Shown piece by piece: positions 38,316 through 60,239 of a stretch of DNA of 64,000 nt. The notes below the pieces were generated by a model. It saw only the letters and a program-made list of their open reading frames with translations. It was not told the DNA's origin and did no database searches. The stretch's first letter is position 1, and every line of letters begins with the position of its first letter. Made by a program: the position numbers and the translations under genes. Source of the stretch: Ursus arctos. Lineage: Eukaryota; Chordata; Mammalia; Carnivora; Ursidae. The DNA is taken from contig NW_026622919.1 of NCBI RefSeq assembly GCF_023065955.2, forward strand, positions 446,501 through 510,500. The letters are read 5' to 3'.

Positions 38316-40683
38316 GCTGGACTCCGGGCTCACACCTGATAAAGTTTTGCAACTGCCATCATTTTAATCACGGTGCTTCCAGCTAGTGATGAAATCACTT
38401 TTCGGATCTTTGCCATGACATATCCTATACAATCATGGGAACCTGACTTGCAGAGGTTCTCACGCCTTCAGAACCAGGGAGCATGGTAAGACGTGCCGGC
38501 ACACGCCCGCTGACTTATCTAGCTGGCCCAGGTTGGCTGGAATCGCTTCCTGACAGGCAGCAAGGAAACTGTGCTTTTATAGCCCAGAGCATACCTACCC
38601 CCCAAGGTATGGGCTGAACTCATAAAGAGTTATTTCACGTTTTTCCCTTTAATAAGAGGGGAAGTTTAGAAAGACACAAAGCTATGCTTACAAGTTTAAC
38701 ATGCTGGGCTCTGACACTGCCACACTGTGCGAGAGGACGGGGCAGGGTGAGCCAATGAACCCTCCCCAGGGCTCTGGGACGCCCCCCCCCCCCCGTCACG
38801 GTCACGGGGCAGCCAAAAATCTCATTTCTCACCCAAAATAGATGCCTCACCACTACTGCTCTACAAAACTCCTCCCAACAGAAGGGCCATAGACATCAGC
38901 AGAAACCACTTCTTAGTAAACATACATCTTTGGAAACAATGGATGAGGATAAAGCAGTTTCTTGGGGTGGGGGGAGTGCTTCTTTGTGTTTTTAAGGAAT
39001 ATGAATAAATGAGCAGAGAAACCAGTTTGCAGAGAATAAAATCAGAGCACTTTCTCAGAAATTTAAGGTAGCCGAGTGAAAACCCAAACTCCACCTGCTT
39101 CCACCCCTCCTGCACACCACCGATGACCTCATCGCAGTGTGTGGGACGACAAGGAGAGGCATTTCAGAGAAACTACATTTTATTTTGTGAAAACAAGTCT
39201 CTTCAATTTCCCATATGTATTTCTCTATTTTTAAAAGGCTGTTTTCCAGATGAACGTTCTAATCACCCAATGTCTAGAAGGTGATGCTTTATCCACAAAA
39301 TCCCACGAGACTCAGGACTGACCTCACTTGCCTATTCCTTAAAGCAAAACGACATCTGAAAACCGTTTCGTTAAATCATTTCCTTTTAACTTTACTTTTA
39401 AGCTGTTTGAAAACATTTAGAAGCTGAAGCTCTTGAGTGAAAGAACGGGCCCTGACTCCTCCCGCTGCCCTCCAGCCTCCCCACCCACACGCTTGCTGCT
39501 AGACACAGTCACTCCATGGGCTGGTCCGGGGCACTCAGCCGCGCCGCCGGGGCCATGCGAGATCCTCCCAGAACTCAGGTCTTTGTTCTCGGTTTCGGGT
39601 TATGAGGCAGAGAGAGTGCCCCAGGGATGTACGGAGCAGCCTCTGAAGGAAACCAGGCTGAGACCTCTGGTTAAGCCTAGGAGGGGGTAGGCATCAGGGA
39701 GAGGAGAGCCCTGGGGGAAGGTATAAAAGGCCAGAGACACCTGCAGCCAAGGATGGCCCAGGGCCCACTTCCCAAAGGGTAAAGGCTACCACGATCCAAC
39801 CATCTCTCAAACAGGCACCACCATTTGGAGGTAAGGCCAGGAAAGGCAGACAGGTGCCCTGGACCGGACATGCTCTCAGCTGTCCACACACATCTGTGTT
39901 TGCTGGCCGGGCAGGCGCGGGGTGAGCACAAGAACTTATTCCACAGTGAGCATGAGGTGGGCGGTGGAAACAGCAGCGAAGGAGAACGTTCAGTCCCTCA
40001 CAGGGATCAGAAACTCAACTTGATAGCATCTCAAAACCATCTGAGTCAACATAAACACAGCACTTACATCTGTATTTGAGACAGCATAAATGCAACTAAC
40101 TGATAAAGCTGACTTTTCATTTGATTTTGGAAGCAGTAGGGTGGGACCGTATATCTAAATATTCTTTTCTAAGTACACACACGTAGAACACAACATGATT
40201 AAATAGGACAGGACAGTCAAGGAGCACTGACCACATGTCACACTCAGACCTTCCCGGCTCTAAGTAAGCAATGTGAGTGTCACACGCAGGCCGGGCCCCT
40301 ATAGTCATGGTCAGCGCAGTCAGACCAGCACTACAGACTCCATGGACATGGGTTGGGGGGAGGGGGTCCCAACAGTCACTTGGCCTCAGTCTACAACCTT
40401 CGTGGCATCAGAGGCCTCAGGTCACAGGATAAAGATTCCCAAAACTCAAAGAACTACAGGTGATCTCAGAGCTGACACTAACACACCATACTCTTCTTGG
40501 CCCCAAGACAACTCTTTCAGGTCAGACTTGAGAAAACAGGAAGATCATGGGGGCGGGCGGCCAGGTTACAGGTAGGGGGCAGTTGCTCATCTCATCCTTG
40601 CACCGACGAGGGTGGTGACCGCTCCGTATCTCTAGGTGATCTATTACGAAGCTGGGCTAATAGGCTCTGCTCCTCTGTTGCAG
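38316..40683. other. Unique sequence upstream of ZNF750 coding exon
   Basis: No repeats except the C13 run. No recognised gene. Short frames such as 39433-39690 lack motifs. Confidence 0.5.
38782..38794. repeat. C13 homopolymer
   Basis: Thirteen consecutive C, flanked by GGGACG and GTCACGG. Confidence 0.95.
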
Positions 40684-42661
<1,978 letters not shown>

Positions 42662-43370
42662 CCTTGACACTATGAACGGAGATGCTCCAGGTGAGACAGG
42701 AAGTGCCTCTCATGGTACAGAGGCCACACCTTCCAGCCCAGAGGACGGCTCCAGGACAGCTCCACTGAACCTCTCCAAGAAACCAGAGGCTAAACCAGCC
42801 ACTCACAGCCCTGTGTACAAGGACTTTGCAGAGCTGCAGGACATGCCTCTTAACCTCTCGGTGAAAGATCCCTGCAATGCCCTGACTCCAAGACCTTCCT
42901 TCCGCAGCCCATCGCAAGAGGCAGAACCTGCCACCACAGCTGCTCAAAACACGGAGAGGGAAAGTTCTGAAGACGGGCCAGACCACACTCAGACAAATCA
43001 AAACGGCCTTGACGCTGCTGCAGTGCCATCAACAACCCCTACTGTGAGGGCCCAGGACACAAGAGCGGTGGACAGCAGCGATGAGCAGAAGCAGACGGCG
43101 GCCGTGGCCCTCTGCCAACTGGCAGCCTACAGCCCGGGGAACGTCCGGGTGGGCGATGCAGAGCCCACGGCCCCGGAATCCACCTGCCAACAAGACGGAC
43201 CCACTCTCAGCGCCACGGAAAGCCAGGAGGCTCAGTGTGACCTCAGACCCAGAGGGCAAAAGAGGACAAGCCCAAGGGATACAGGGAAGTCCCCGCAAGG
43301 GACTAAGAAGACGAAGCAGAGCGACACAGCCAGAGTGCTCACTCTTCGGAAAAGAACACGGGTGTCTTAG
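42662..43370 (+). CDS. ZNF750: ZNF750 terminal coding exon with two PLNLS motifs
   Basis: This exon finishes codon 480 (AG+C, serine) and encodes residues 481-715, starting LDTMNGDAPGE and ending TLRKRTRVS with a TAG stop at 43368-43370. Two PLNLS motifs, at residues 514-518 and 542-546, are the sites that in human ZNF750 recruit the corepressors CtBP1/2 and the KDM1A/RCOR1 complex (known for the family). The C-terminal 40 residues are basic (QKRTSPRDTGK…KKTKQ…LRKRTRV) and could serve as a nuclear localisation signal (inference). The acceptor is TTGCCTCTTCCAG|CCTTG. An ATG at 42672 is internal, not a start. Confidence 0.96.
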
Positions 43371-44115
43371 CGCCCAGCTCTCGCGGGTGCAGACACGCCT
43401 TCCAAAGTCGGTTGCACAGCAGCAAAGCTCATCTGGCGCCTTTGCTTTATCTGGTCAATTTTTACAACACAGTTTCTTTTTTCTTCTAAAAAAAAAAAAG
43501 AAGAAGAAGAAGAAAGAAAAAAAGAAAAGAAAGAAAAGCTGCAACTTCAGTTTCTGTAAATATTAAGCATGAATATTCAAAGGTGCTTCTACTCTTGGTT
43601 GTAAAAATATTTAAATAACTCATACCCTTAAGACTGAGCAGTTAAACACTGCCTTTTGTTTTTGTAAATGTCACACTGAGTACACAGACTAAAAGACAGC
43701 TTTTAGGTACATGCCGTCTTATAGGAAAGCTTTTAAAAATACTTTTCTTATAAATACCTTAGCACTAAAACAAACTGCTTTAGCTGTTTTGCTATCGAAT
43801 CTACCGTGTGTTTTCAAGTAAATAACAATTACTGAAAAAAACGCCAGGAGAAAACATTTCCAGCACTGTCATTAAAGTGCCCTATGTAAAAACTATGTGA
43901 TTTGTTATGAGTGAATAACACGCAAACATCAAGAGGCTATTTATACACATAATTTATTTCCAGCAGGGAAAAGCGTATTGCTGGTGCAGCTACTGCTAGC
44001 GTGTCCTACTTCCTCATGATGCTACAGTGAACTTCCCGACTCATTCAGCCTCATTTTCCACTTTCTAAAATGATGTATATATTGCTAATTTTCCAATAAA
44101 CTCATAGGTGACTTA
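43371..44115 (+). other. ZNF750: ZNF750 3' untranslated region
   Basis: About 745 bases follow the stop codon. They hold an impure A-rich stretch (43489-43540, A11 then AAGAAG/AAAGA runs), several AT-rich segments with ATTTA-like and TATTTA elements that could affect mRNA stability (inference), and end near the AATAAA signal at 44095-44100. The exact cleavage site is estimated. Confidence 0.75.
44095..44100 (+). promoter_or_regulatory. ZNF750: ZNF750 poly(A) signal AATAAA
   Basis: Canonical AATAAA in the context TTTTCCAATAAACTCAT, about 725 bases after the stop codon. The downstream sequence (TGAACTCTGTGTGATGC) is GT-rich, as expected for a cleavage-stimulation element. An earlier ATTAAA near 43871 is a weaker alternative. 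Confidence 0.75.
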
Positions 44116-45103
44116 AAGAATCCATGAACTCTGTGTGATGCTTTAGTCTGCCATAACAAACAAACGCGATGAGGAGGGGAATGAGCTGAGGCAGCAGTTC
44201 AACAGAAAAAGGGCACCTGCCTGCGCGTGTGCGTGTGTGAGCACACCTGCATGTGCGGTGCCGCAACTGGCAGGCACCAAGTCTGGGCACGCACACCCAC
44301 CTGGGGCTCCCCAGGCTCAGTTCCTACAACTGCCACCTGAGAAAAGGCCATCAGCACCGGTACGCCCCACCCCATGGGCCTTCACAGGACCCCTTCCTCC
44401 CACTTTTCAGGAGAGCCCCTGTCCTCTGACACATCACCTGAGGTATCAACAAAGGGCCAGTGCGCACAGCAGTGCAGTGCTGAGATGTGACTTCAGACAA
44501 CCACATGCCGTTAACCCAAAACACCTACTCTTACAACACAAACCTGAGGAACACGCGCCCTCCCTTCACTAGCATGCCAGGGCTCTTTCGTCTTCGTACA
44601 CCAAAATGTTTTGACAAAGAACAAAAATAAGATACCCCTACTTTCCAGCAAGTCAACGCTCTGCAGAAAGCAAAACCACACATCAGAGGTTGTGTTCCAG
44701 GCTCAGGACCCAAAGCCTGGCACCCTACAGACAAGCTCTCACCTCGTGCTTTACGCACAACAACACAGACCTCCCACGTCAAGAGCCCAAAGATTCTGAG
44801 ACCGCTATGTTTTACAGCTCACCCGAAAGTGTCAGGAGTCATCTTAAGTGTAAGAAGAGGAACCAGGACAGTTAACTATCCAGCCCTCCTGCGACAGTGC
44901 ATCATGGGAGGAGAGGCACACCTCAGAGCTCTTGGGGAAGGCAGAGGCCATCACTACCTGCAGATTTTCACTGGGGAGCTTTGTATGCCTGCAGCATCAT
45001 GACTGATCCCTCCTCACATAATTCCCCCAAAGGTCACATATCACAGACACAGCCATGGAGACCCCAACAGGCCCTTCAGATCTGTCTCTAAAAGCACAAT
45101 GGA

Positions 45104-45302
45104 GGCGCCTAGGTGGCTCAGTTGGTTAAGCATCAGACTCTTGATTTCGGCTCAGGTCATCATCTCAGGGTCATGGGATCCAGCCCTGTGTCAGGCTCCA
45201 CACTCAGCAAGCAGTCTGCTTGAGATTCTCTCTCTCCCTCCCCCTCTGCTTCTCCCCTCTCCCCACACTCTCTCTCCTCTCTCTCTAAATAATAATAATT
45301 TT
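45104..45302 (+). mobile_element. CanSINE, 14-bp TSD
   Basis: Head GGCGCCTAGGTGGCTCAG and CTCT-rich end with AAATAATAATAA. Target-site copies AAAAGCACAATGGA (45090-45103) and AAAAGTACAATGGA (45303-45316), one mismatch. Confidence 0.94.
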
Positions 45303-45439
45303 AAAAGTACAATGGAGTCCTAGATCTTTGTAACAAAAAACAGTCTTGCTGATTTTTTTAACTATTCTACCCTCTGTATTCACTCGTGACCCAACTTAAG
45401 AGCTCAAAGTTTTTAATCTTTACATATAAAAAGTAATAA

Positions 45440-46105
45440 GCCCTCAAAAAGTTAAATACAGAATTATTTCCCTATGACCCAGCAATTCCACTTCTACGTA
45501 GTGGAAGTACCCCAAAGAAGTAAAAACAAAAACTCAAACAGGTATGTGTACACCAATATTCACAACATTATTCACAAATTAAAAGATAAAAGCAACACAA
45601 GCATCCACTGACAGACGAACAGACACATGAAATGTAGATTACCCATACGATGGAGTATTACTCAGCCACACAAAGGAATAAAGTTCTGACGCGTGCTACA
45701 GCATGAATTAACCTTGAAGACCTCTCGCTCAGTGAAAGAAGCCAGACACAAAAGGACAAATGGGCAACTCCACCTGTGTGAGGCACCTACAATGGGCAAA
45801 TTCATACAGGCAGACAGACGAATGGTTACCAGGGGCTGCAGGGGAGGGGAGAGGGGAACTTAATGGGGACACAATTTCTGTTCAGAATGATGAAAAGTTT
45901 TCAGAAATAGTGATATTGGTTGTACAAACTGTAAATCTGATTGATACCACTGAATTGTACACTTAAAAATAGTCAGCAAGGCAAATATTTATGTTACATA
46001 CATTCTATAATGTTTTTTAAAAAGAATACACCAAAACCATTAAATCACGTATCTTCAATAGGTAAACTGCATGTTAAGTGAACTGTATCTCAATAAAGCT
46101 AAAGG
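45440..46105 (+). mobile_element. Old L1 3'-end fragment
   Basis: TGACCCAGCAATTCCACTTC, GGAGTATTACTCAGCCACA, GAAAGAAGCCAGACACAAAA, GAATTGTACACTTAAAAATA and a CTCAATAAAGCTAAA end, in L1M 3' order. Confidence 0.85.
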
Positions 46106-46370
46106 GGTCCTTGAATTCATACTGAAGAGGAAAACAAAATGCTGACAACAACCCTTCTGAGGAGGCTTCCCAGCAGCCCGTGGCAGTCTGCCCCCACCAC
46201 TAGCTCTACCCTTCACCACACGCCACACTCCATGGGGAAAGAGGGCATGTGTGGGTATGAAATGAAGCGCACACACATTCATCAAGGAGAAAAGCACTTT
46301 AATTCAGAAAGGCAGAACAACTACTTCACATACTAAGTCAAACAGGTCTCACAGTATTCAATTCTCTCTC

Positions 46371-46486
46371 TTTTTTTTTTAATTTTTTATTTATTTTTAA
46401 GCAATCTCTATATCCAATGTGAGGCTCGAACTCACAACCCCAAGATCAAGAGTTGCATGTTCTTCTGAGACATCTCAGCTCCCTTC
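46371..46486 (-). mobile_element. Old CanSINE/tRNA-derived SINE
   Basis: T-run, TTTATTTATTTTTAAGCAATC, AATGTGAGGCTCGAACTCAC and AAGATCAAGAGTTGCATG are the promoter-region marks of an old Lys-tRNA-type SINE. The head is decayed. Confidence 0.8.
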
Positions 46487-46799
46487 ATGCACTTTTCTTA
46501 AAGACTGGAGTGTCCAACAGTTGAAAATGCACAAAGGTTAAAAATCGGTGAGGCACGTGGTCCTCAGAACAGGAAGGTGCCAGAACTGTGTCAGGAACAC
46601 TGGAAAATGCAACCCCTCCCAGGGCCCAGCTGCTCCCTTGAGATCTGAGGTACACAGGCTTATGGGGAGTGACAAGGTCAGGAGAGGCTGGCACTCTGCA
46701 GCCACAGAGCTGCAGTCACAGCCAGGCCCCACCCACCAAAGCAGGCTGACTCCAGGCCCCACGGCACCTCTGCCAGGGAGAGAGTTCAGCAGCAACACC

Positions 46800-47012
46800 A
46801 GCACAGTCCCTTCTGGGGACACAGGACCGCCTCTGTGGCCAACTTCGGCTTGAGGACCCCAGCCCCACCGCTGCCCCACAGCACTTGGGCCAGACAGTGG
46901 CTCTGCCAGCCTTCCTGTTTTCTCTCACTGGCACTTCCCTAATAAAATCTCTGCACATTTAATCCTGTCTCAGCATCTGCTTCTGCTCAGAGGACCCACA
47001 CTAATGCTGGAA
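46800..47012 (+). mobile_element. LTR-like relic
   Basis: CTTCCTGTTTTCTCTCACTG, CTAATAAAATCTCTGCACAT and CTCAGCATCTGCTTCTGC, then GGACCCACACTAA, resemble an LTR R/U5 end. Family not assigned. Confidence 0.45.
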
Positions 47013-47029
47013 AGCTAGTCAAATGCTAA

Positions 47030-47840
47030 TTTTTGGATGATGTCACAGAACATGGCAAAGTAGGGAACTCCACAAATCGGTCCCTCCACCAAAACAACCA
47101 TTAGGCCAGCAAAACTGACAGACTCAACTCGTTCAGAACTCTGAAATCTCATCAAAAACTTACAGAAACCAAGAGAGTGCTTAGTGAAGAAAGAACCTAC
47201 AAAATTTCAGCACTTAAGGAAACCTGTTGGGTCACTGGCTGTCTGCACACATAATGGAACCAAGACTTCAGTGACCAGACACAACAAGGAATACAGTCAT
47301 TGCAAAGAGACTGGAAGAAGTTACTAAATGGACAGGATCACCTTATAATAAGTAATAACAGCAAACCCCTGGGGGCAGGGGAGAACCTAATTTCCAGAAT
47401 TACTACATTATAGTATTCAAAACATCCAGTTTCCAACAAAAAAAACTACAAAGCACATAAAGAAACAGAAAAGTACACATATATTTCAAAAGAAAAAGCA
47501 GAGAAATTTCCCAGAGGAAGCCCAGACATTGCACTAAAATCAAAGGCTTTAAATCAACTCTTTCAGATACGCTCAAAGACCTAAAGGAAACCAAGAAAAC
47601 AATGTCCAAACAAACACGGAATATCAATAAAAAAAAACTATAAAAAGACACCATATAGAAATTCTGAAACTGAAAAACACAGTAGCAGACATGAAAACTT
47701 CAGGCAAGCTGCACAACAGCAGATTTGAGCAAGCGGAAGAAAGAATCAGTGAACTTGAAGATAGGGCAACTGGCATTATCCAGTCTGAGGAGCAAGAGAA
47801 GAAGAAGGAGCAAATGTTAGCCCCAGTCACCTCCGGAGCC
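47030..47840 (+). mobile_element. L1 5'/ORF1-region relic
   Basis: CCATTAGGCCAGCAAAACTG and AACTCTGAAATCTCATCAAA recall the L1 leader. FEQAEERISELEDRATGIIQ at about 47727-47786 is an ORF1 coiled-coil motif. The frame is short and open only locally (47691-47966), so it is dead. Confidence 0.75.
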
Positions 47841-48239
47841 TGCGCCAAGACAAAATCACTGTTCCCCAGGCTGGCACTATCCTTCTCAGGGAGGAGACAG
47901 CACAGCTCCCTAAGACCCCACCAGACACAGCAAGGGCCTGCAAGAGGGTTCAGCGCACATGGATGATGTCGCCAGTCTGGAAGCAGCCAGCCAGTCAAGG
48001 GAAGACCACACCTTACATCTTCTAGATTTTAAGCAACAGCTTGACACTTCTCATTCATGACACCATCACCCACATTCTCTCACTCCAGCTAGTGACAGGT
48101 GGGCACCTCAACATCATAAGGTATGATAGGCACATGCACACCAGCCAGTCTCATGCACAAAAAGCAGAGAAAAGGCTCTATGTCCTTCAAGTTAAACTGG
48201 AGTTGGAACCACCCAGACAGGGATTTCACCGTGTCTGTG

Positions 48240-49270
48240 ACACAGACACAGAAGACTGGTGAGCTGGACTTAATCAAAATGCAGGACTTTGGTGCAAATG
48301 ACACCAACCAGAAACTGAAAGAACAACTATGGAATGGGGAGAAGTACTACAGGTCCTTTATCTGCTGAGAGACGTAAATCCAGAATACGTAAAGAACTCA
48401 CAGCAACGACAAAAAGACAGCCCAATTTTTTAAATGAGCAAAGGATTTGAACAGATGTTTATCCAACAAGATATCCAAATGGCCAACAAGCACATGAAAA
48501 TATGCTCAAAGTCATTAGTCAGTCATGCAAATGCAAATTAGAGACACAATGAGATACCACTTCACACCCACTAAGAGAAAAATAAGCGTTGGGAAGGATG
48601 TGGAGAGACTGGAACCCACATACATGCTGCTGGTGGAAATGTAAATGGTACTACCATTTTGGAAAACAATTTGGCAGCTCCTCAAAAAATTAAAGATGGA
48701 GTTACCACATGACCCAGCAATTCCACTCCTAGACAGATACCCAAGAGAACTAGAATCATATGTCCACACAAAAACTTGCACACAAATGTTCGTAGCAGTG
48801 TTATTCATAATAGCCAAAAGATGAAAAATCCAAATGTCCATCAACTGATGAACAGATAAACAGTGTGGTGTATCCATACAATGGAATATTACTCATCCAT
48901 AAAAAGGAACAAAGTATTGTTGCATGCTATAATACAGATGAACCTTGAAAACATCACGCTAAGTGGAAGAAGTCAGGCAGAAGACCATTATCATAGATTC
49001 CATTTATAAGAAATGATCAGCAAAGGCAAATTTGACCAGCAAAGGCAAATTTAGAGAGACAGCAGATTATTTGTTGTCTGAGGCTGGGTGTGTTCAGGAG
49101 AAATGGGTAATCGCTGCCCCTGAGCACAGGGTTTACTTTGTGCGACAATAAAAACGTTCAGAAATTAGATTACGATAATGGTTGCACAGCTCTGTAAATA
49201 CACTATACACCACTAAACTGTACACTCTAAATGGGTGAACGTCACAGTATATAAATTTTATCTCAGTAGA
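48240..49270 (+). mobile_element. Old L1 ORF2-end and 3' UTR relic
   Basis: TTAATCAAAATGCAGGACTT, TGAGATACCACTTCACACCC, GCTGGTGGAAATGTAAATGG, ACCCAGCAATTCCACTCCTA, ATGGAATATTACTCATCCAT and TACACTCTAAATGGGTGAAC follow L1 order. Contains a 19-bp tandem duplication (49015-49033, 49034-49052). Confidence 0.88.
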
Positions 49271-49279
49271 GCTGAAAGA

Positions 49280-54507
<5,228 letters not shown>

Positions 54508-54661
54508 GTTAAGGGGGGGTGGGGGAGGGGCAAAGGGAGAGAGAGAATCCCAAGCAGGCTCCACGCCCAGCACAGAGCCTAACTCGGGGCTCAACCTCAC
54601 AACCTCAACTGGGATCATGACCTGAGCTGAAATCAAGAGCCAGAGGCCACCCAGGCGCTCC
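54508..54661 (-). mobile_element. Old CanSINE
   Basis: GCACAGAGCCTAACTCGGGG, GGATCATGACCTGAGCTGAA and GGCCACCCAGGCGC are the reversed SINEC box order. The tail is replaced by a G-rich run (54512-54530). Confidence 0.85.
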
Positions 54662-55083
54662 ACCACACACGGCTGTTTGAATTTAAATCCGATAAAACTA
54701 AACAAAATGTAGAATTAAAAAAACAAAAGTAGAATTCAGACCTGGGTGATGCTAGCCTCTTTATAAGGTCAACAGCCACATGTGGCTGGCAGCTACCACA
54801 GATCCAGAACATGCCTCACCACAGACGTTCTCCTGGATGTCACCTCAGGGACTCCAGGCTTCTTTGAAGGATGATATCGACATATGTACAAGTTCAAAAC
54901 CACTTTTTTCTTAAGGTTTTTAAACATAGTGGGATCTAAGCTGATAAAAGAAACATAACAGAAATAACTAGAGTTCTCAAATTTAACTTCAAAAGGAAAA
55001 CAAAAAGGTTTTGGAGGCTCTGACAAATAGCTCAGCTGAAAGAAAATGGAAAAGGATAGAGTGAAAGAACAGCCACTGCTTTT

Positions 55084-55480
<397 letters not shown>

Positions 55481-56344
55481 TCAACGAGGAACCATCCCCA
55501 GCAAATTCCCCTCCCTCCGAGAATGGGAAAGAGAGGCAGACCCAGAGTGGGCCTCACACACACTCTGCTCTACAGGAGGCCTCATCCTAGTGACATAAAC
55601 AGACCCGACACAGGCATCTCCTGAGGGGAGGGAGACAAGGGGGGGGTGTCCACAGCGCAGCAGCCTGCCGCTGATGGTCAGTGGCACCCAGCACCAGGCC
55701 TGACCCCTCCAGACCACCCCCCACCTGGCGGGCTACCCCACATCCACACTAGACATCCCCTGACTGGATCAGCATCCCTCCCAGCCCATCCCACTCCAAC
55801 CACATGTGACTCTGGGTTCAGAGGTTGCCTGCTGCCAAAGTGAACGCCTTCCCCATGAGGGCACCTCTCTGCAGGCCGTTCCCTCAGGCATAACAGAAGA
55901 CGAACACCACTTCCCCTCTCAGGGGCTCTAGGGTTAGATAAGGCTGGGCTAGCACCTGCTCGCTACGTGGGGGCTGTGCCTGCCTGGGCAGGGCACGGAA
56001 TAGGGGCTGCGCTGATGAGGACATGGAAGAGCAAGAAAAGGAACATCTGAAAGGTAAAAAAAGGCAAATCGGGCATGCTTATAATTCTGCCCGCTCCATA
56101 CAGAAAGGCAAGAAAATGAAGAAGCCTCATTCCCCAGTAATGATTTTTAAAATTAGAACATAAAGCAATAAACGTTTATTAGAAAAAAACATTCCACCTT
56201 CTAAAAACCTCTAAGCTGTTCACAGCTCTCAATCGCACCTGAAGTGCTAAACGACAGAAAAGTGCTCCGCAGACCATGGGGTGTTTCACTGATAAGCCAT
56301 CAGCCCCGGGCCCAGCTCCCCCCAGTGGGACAGCAGGCACCTAC

Positions 56345-56405
56345 CCTTTGGCCGCAGACCACCGCACAATGGTGTCCTGGTCCTTCAGCCCAACCAGCAG
56401 CTGCT
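56345..56405 (-). CDS. TBCD: TBCD internal exon ([21 protein letters not shown])
   Basis: This 61-base exon encodes, with its split end codons, [19 protein letters not shown]. This is the conserved HEAT-type helix pair of TBCD ([11 protein letters not shown]), immediately before the [12 protein letters not shown] helix in the next exon. The acceptor is TTTTTACAG|AGCAG and the donor AAAGG|GTAGGT. Two bases at each end are shared with neighbouring exons, giving E at the start and G at the end. The downstream intron is only about 0.9 kb. Confidence 0.94.
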
Positions 56406-57814
<1,409 letters not shown>

Positions 57815-58369
57815 TCAGACCTGCTGCCACTTCCGCTGGAGCCTCAAAGAGAAATTATCTTGACGACTGAAATCAGTAATTTGGTGTCCCTTAGAATCTT
57901 AAAGAATGCCTGTGAAAATTCCGTGTGTTTTAGAGACAGGATGGAAAGAACATGGAGTCACAGCTAGCGTCCACAAGGGCTGCCAAGAAAGACGATGACC
58001 AATCTGAGCCACAGAACAGAGACCGCGCTACTCAGAGACCCTCGAGTGCTGGGTAGTGTCAGGTAGAAAGGTGGGGGAAAGAGCAGGACTGCAGGAGCAC
58101 GCCCAACAGAAGCAGCAGGGAGGGCACTCATGGGTCCCGTGGGCGTCAGCCTTATTTACGAGGCGCTCTGCCTCCTGTCCCTACTGCCCCCCAGGCCCTT
58201 CGCCACCCTGGACTCTTCAGCTCACTCACCGCTAGCTCCTGCAGACAGTCTCCAGAGCCTCCCTCTCAAGCCCCAGCAGCCACAGCCCTCCTCCCCACAA
58301 CCTGAGGCCACAGGCATCATCCATGTGCCATGAGGGCACCAGCACAGGCCGGCTCCAGCATCTGACTCT

Positions 58370-58605
58370 GCACAACTCCTGAACCTCTGGCCACCACAGT
58401 TTCCCCATCTGTCAAAGGAGGCCCTACCCAGAGGCTTGTGACGGGACAGATGCAAGGATGTGCAAAAGGCCCTTCATCACCACCTTTCCACCTGGAAGGT
58501 GGGCACCAGTGCGCCACACTGAGGCAAGCACGCATGGGCCAGACTGGAAGGTCGCCCTGGATCAGGACACTGCCTGGAGCACAGAAGGTGCCCAAGTCAA
58601 GGTAC
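58370..58605 (+). mobile_element. MIR-like fragment
   Basis: CAACTCCTGAACCTCTGGCC, CAGTTTCCCCATCTGTCAAA and GACACTGCCTGGAGCACAGA in MIR order. Confidence 0.5.
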
Positions 58606-58954
58606 ATTTTTCATCTGGGGGCTGCGGCCTGAAGCTGACTCCCAAACGCAGACAACTGGAGCTTCATAGACAGAGCACAGAACCTGGCCCCAGGAGGCCC
58701 ACCTTCTGATGTTCATGCAATCCTCTCCCCTTGGTGCAGCCCAGACCCAGTGACTCCTTCTGATGAGAAAGTCACAGCAACAAGGGGATGTTCCTCTCAA
58801 GAAGGCTCAGGAAGACTGTGGCCTCTGTCTTGCCACCCCTCTCAGAAGCCACCCCCACACTGTGCACTGCACTATGGAAAGCCCCACAGCAAGACCTTTG
58901 GGAGGCCCCCACCAGACAGCCCACAAGGAATGGAGTCCTACCAACAATGACCTG

Positions 58955-59165
58955 AGCATGCTAGGGTGAGCCAACCCCCCTCCCCCGCCACCAAGTGGAG
59001 CCTTGAGATGGCAGCAGCGCTAGCCAACACCTTCGTGAAGCCTTAGACAGATCCTGACCACAGGACCCAGCTAGGTGACAGCCATTCCCAATCCACAGAA
59101 ATGGGGACATTAAAAATGCAGTATTTTAAGCTGCTAAATTTTGGGGTACTGTTACATAACTGTGA
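58955..59165 (+). mobile_element. LTR/MaLR-like 3' end
   Basis: GACCACAGGACCCAGCTAGG, CCCAATCCACAGAAATGGGG and TTTTAAGCTGCTAAATTTTG then GGGTACTGTTACATAACTG match a common old LTR-type repeat end. Confidence 0.5.
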
Positions 59166-60239
59166 TGTTATCATTTACAGTAAGAAATATATATTGGGTC
59201 TTTCTCCATTTCTGGATTAAGGTGTTTTCAGTTATGTTAATGAAGTGACTTTTGGAAAGCCCCTAGGTCACGTAAGGATGGGGACTGGTCACCATGAGCA
59301 CACCCAAGTGCTCAAATCAGTACACAGGTAGATTATTTCATAGGAAAAGTACGTACCCTAATACTCAGTAACCAGAAACTACAAAGATGATAGACTTTAG
59401 GCTGCCATTGGATTTACCCTTCTGCCATTAACTACAAAACCTGGATGAAAGTCTTAAACCAGCCACTGGCACACAAGAGATGACAATCAAGACCGGGATA
59501 CCATTCCTCACAGCAGGGAGGTGCCCAGGGGCACCCCAACTTCACAGATCTCTTCCTCCCCAAAGGTACTTTCTAAATCGCAGCACAAGAAGACAGCCTA
59601 AGCAGAGAGCAGCAGTCTTGCCTGGTGGATGAAAAAAATTCAAACTACAGAGATGGTGAGTATCCAGGGACAGATGTTGGAGAAAAAGTAGTTGCTACAA
59701 AGGAAACCCAAAATCATGCATAGACATCTCCTTAGATCCTTGGATAACCCCTAAGATGTGCGAGTACAGGGCAAGACCCAGAAGCGCCATGTGAGCAGCT
59801 GGGAGGCTGAGAGCTGAGCTGAGCCCAGAGGTCATGTAATGCTGGGGAGTCACTGGGACATGGGCCCAGCAAGGGAGACCAAACAGCCGTTTACTAGAAG
59901 CAAGGAGCATGCTGTAGGAGCAAGGGCTATGCTCCAGGGAAAAGGAACAGAAACAAGACCACCCTAACAGGTCCTTGGGAAGAGGGAGCGGCCTCAGTGA
60001 GTTACCAGCCTGCCGGACAGGCTTACTCCTCATTAAGGGAAGATAGGCAACAGAAGGAGGACACTGAAAATAGAAGAAAAATATAACAGAGATAAAATGG
60101 AAAAATAAAAAATGAAGACAGAAGAGACAAAAAAATAGTAAGAGGATAGACTTCCACTAAATGTACATGGAAATGCAAACCGAACAAAGTAATTATGGTA
60201 CTGAGTTATTCCCCTTCGCACATCAACATTTATAGTCCC

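Noticed and set aside
37755..38386. Several long overlapping open frames on both strands (up to 192 codons)
   Set aside because: They are produced by a 52-bp tandem repeat without stops; the unit is not a multiple of three, so every frame repeats the same three peptides. No start context, splice logic or known domain.
42672..43370. Separate 232-codon gene starting at an ATG
   Set aside because: It is the terminal exon of ZNF750; a good acceptor lies ten bases upstream and the frame continues from the previous exon.
43081..43566. 161-codon frame overlapping the ZNF750 end
   Set aside because: Alternate frame of the ZNF750 exon running into an A-rich 3' UTR (poly-Lys).
47691..47966. Coiled-coil frame that looks like a protein gene
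   Set aside because: It is an L1 ORF1 fragment (FEQAEERISELEDR motif) truncated on both sides.
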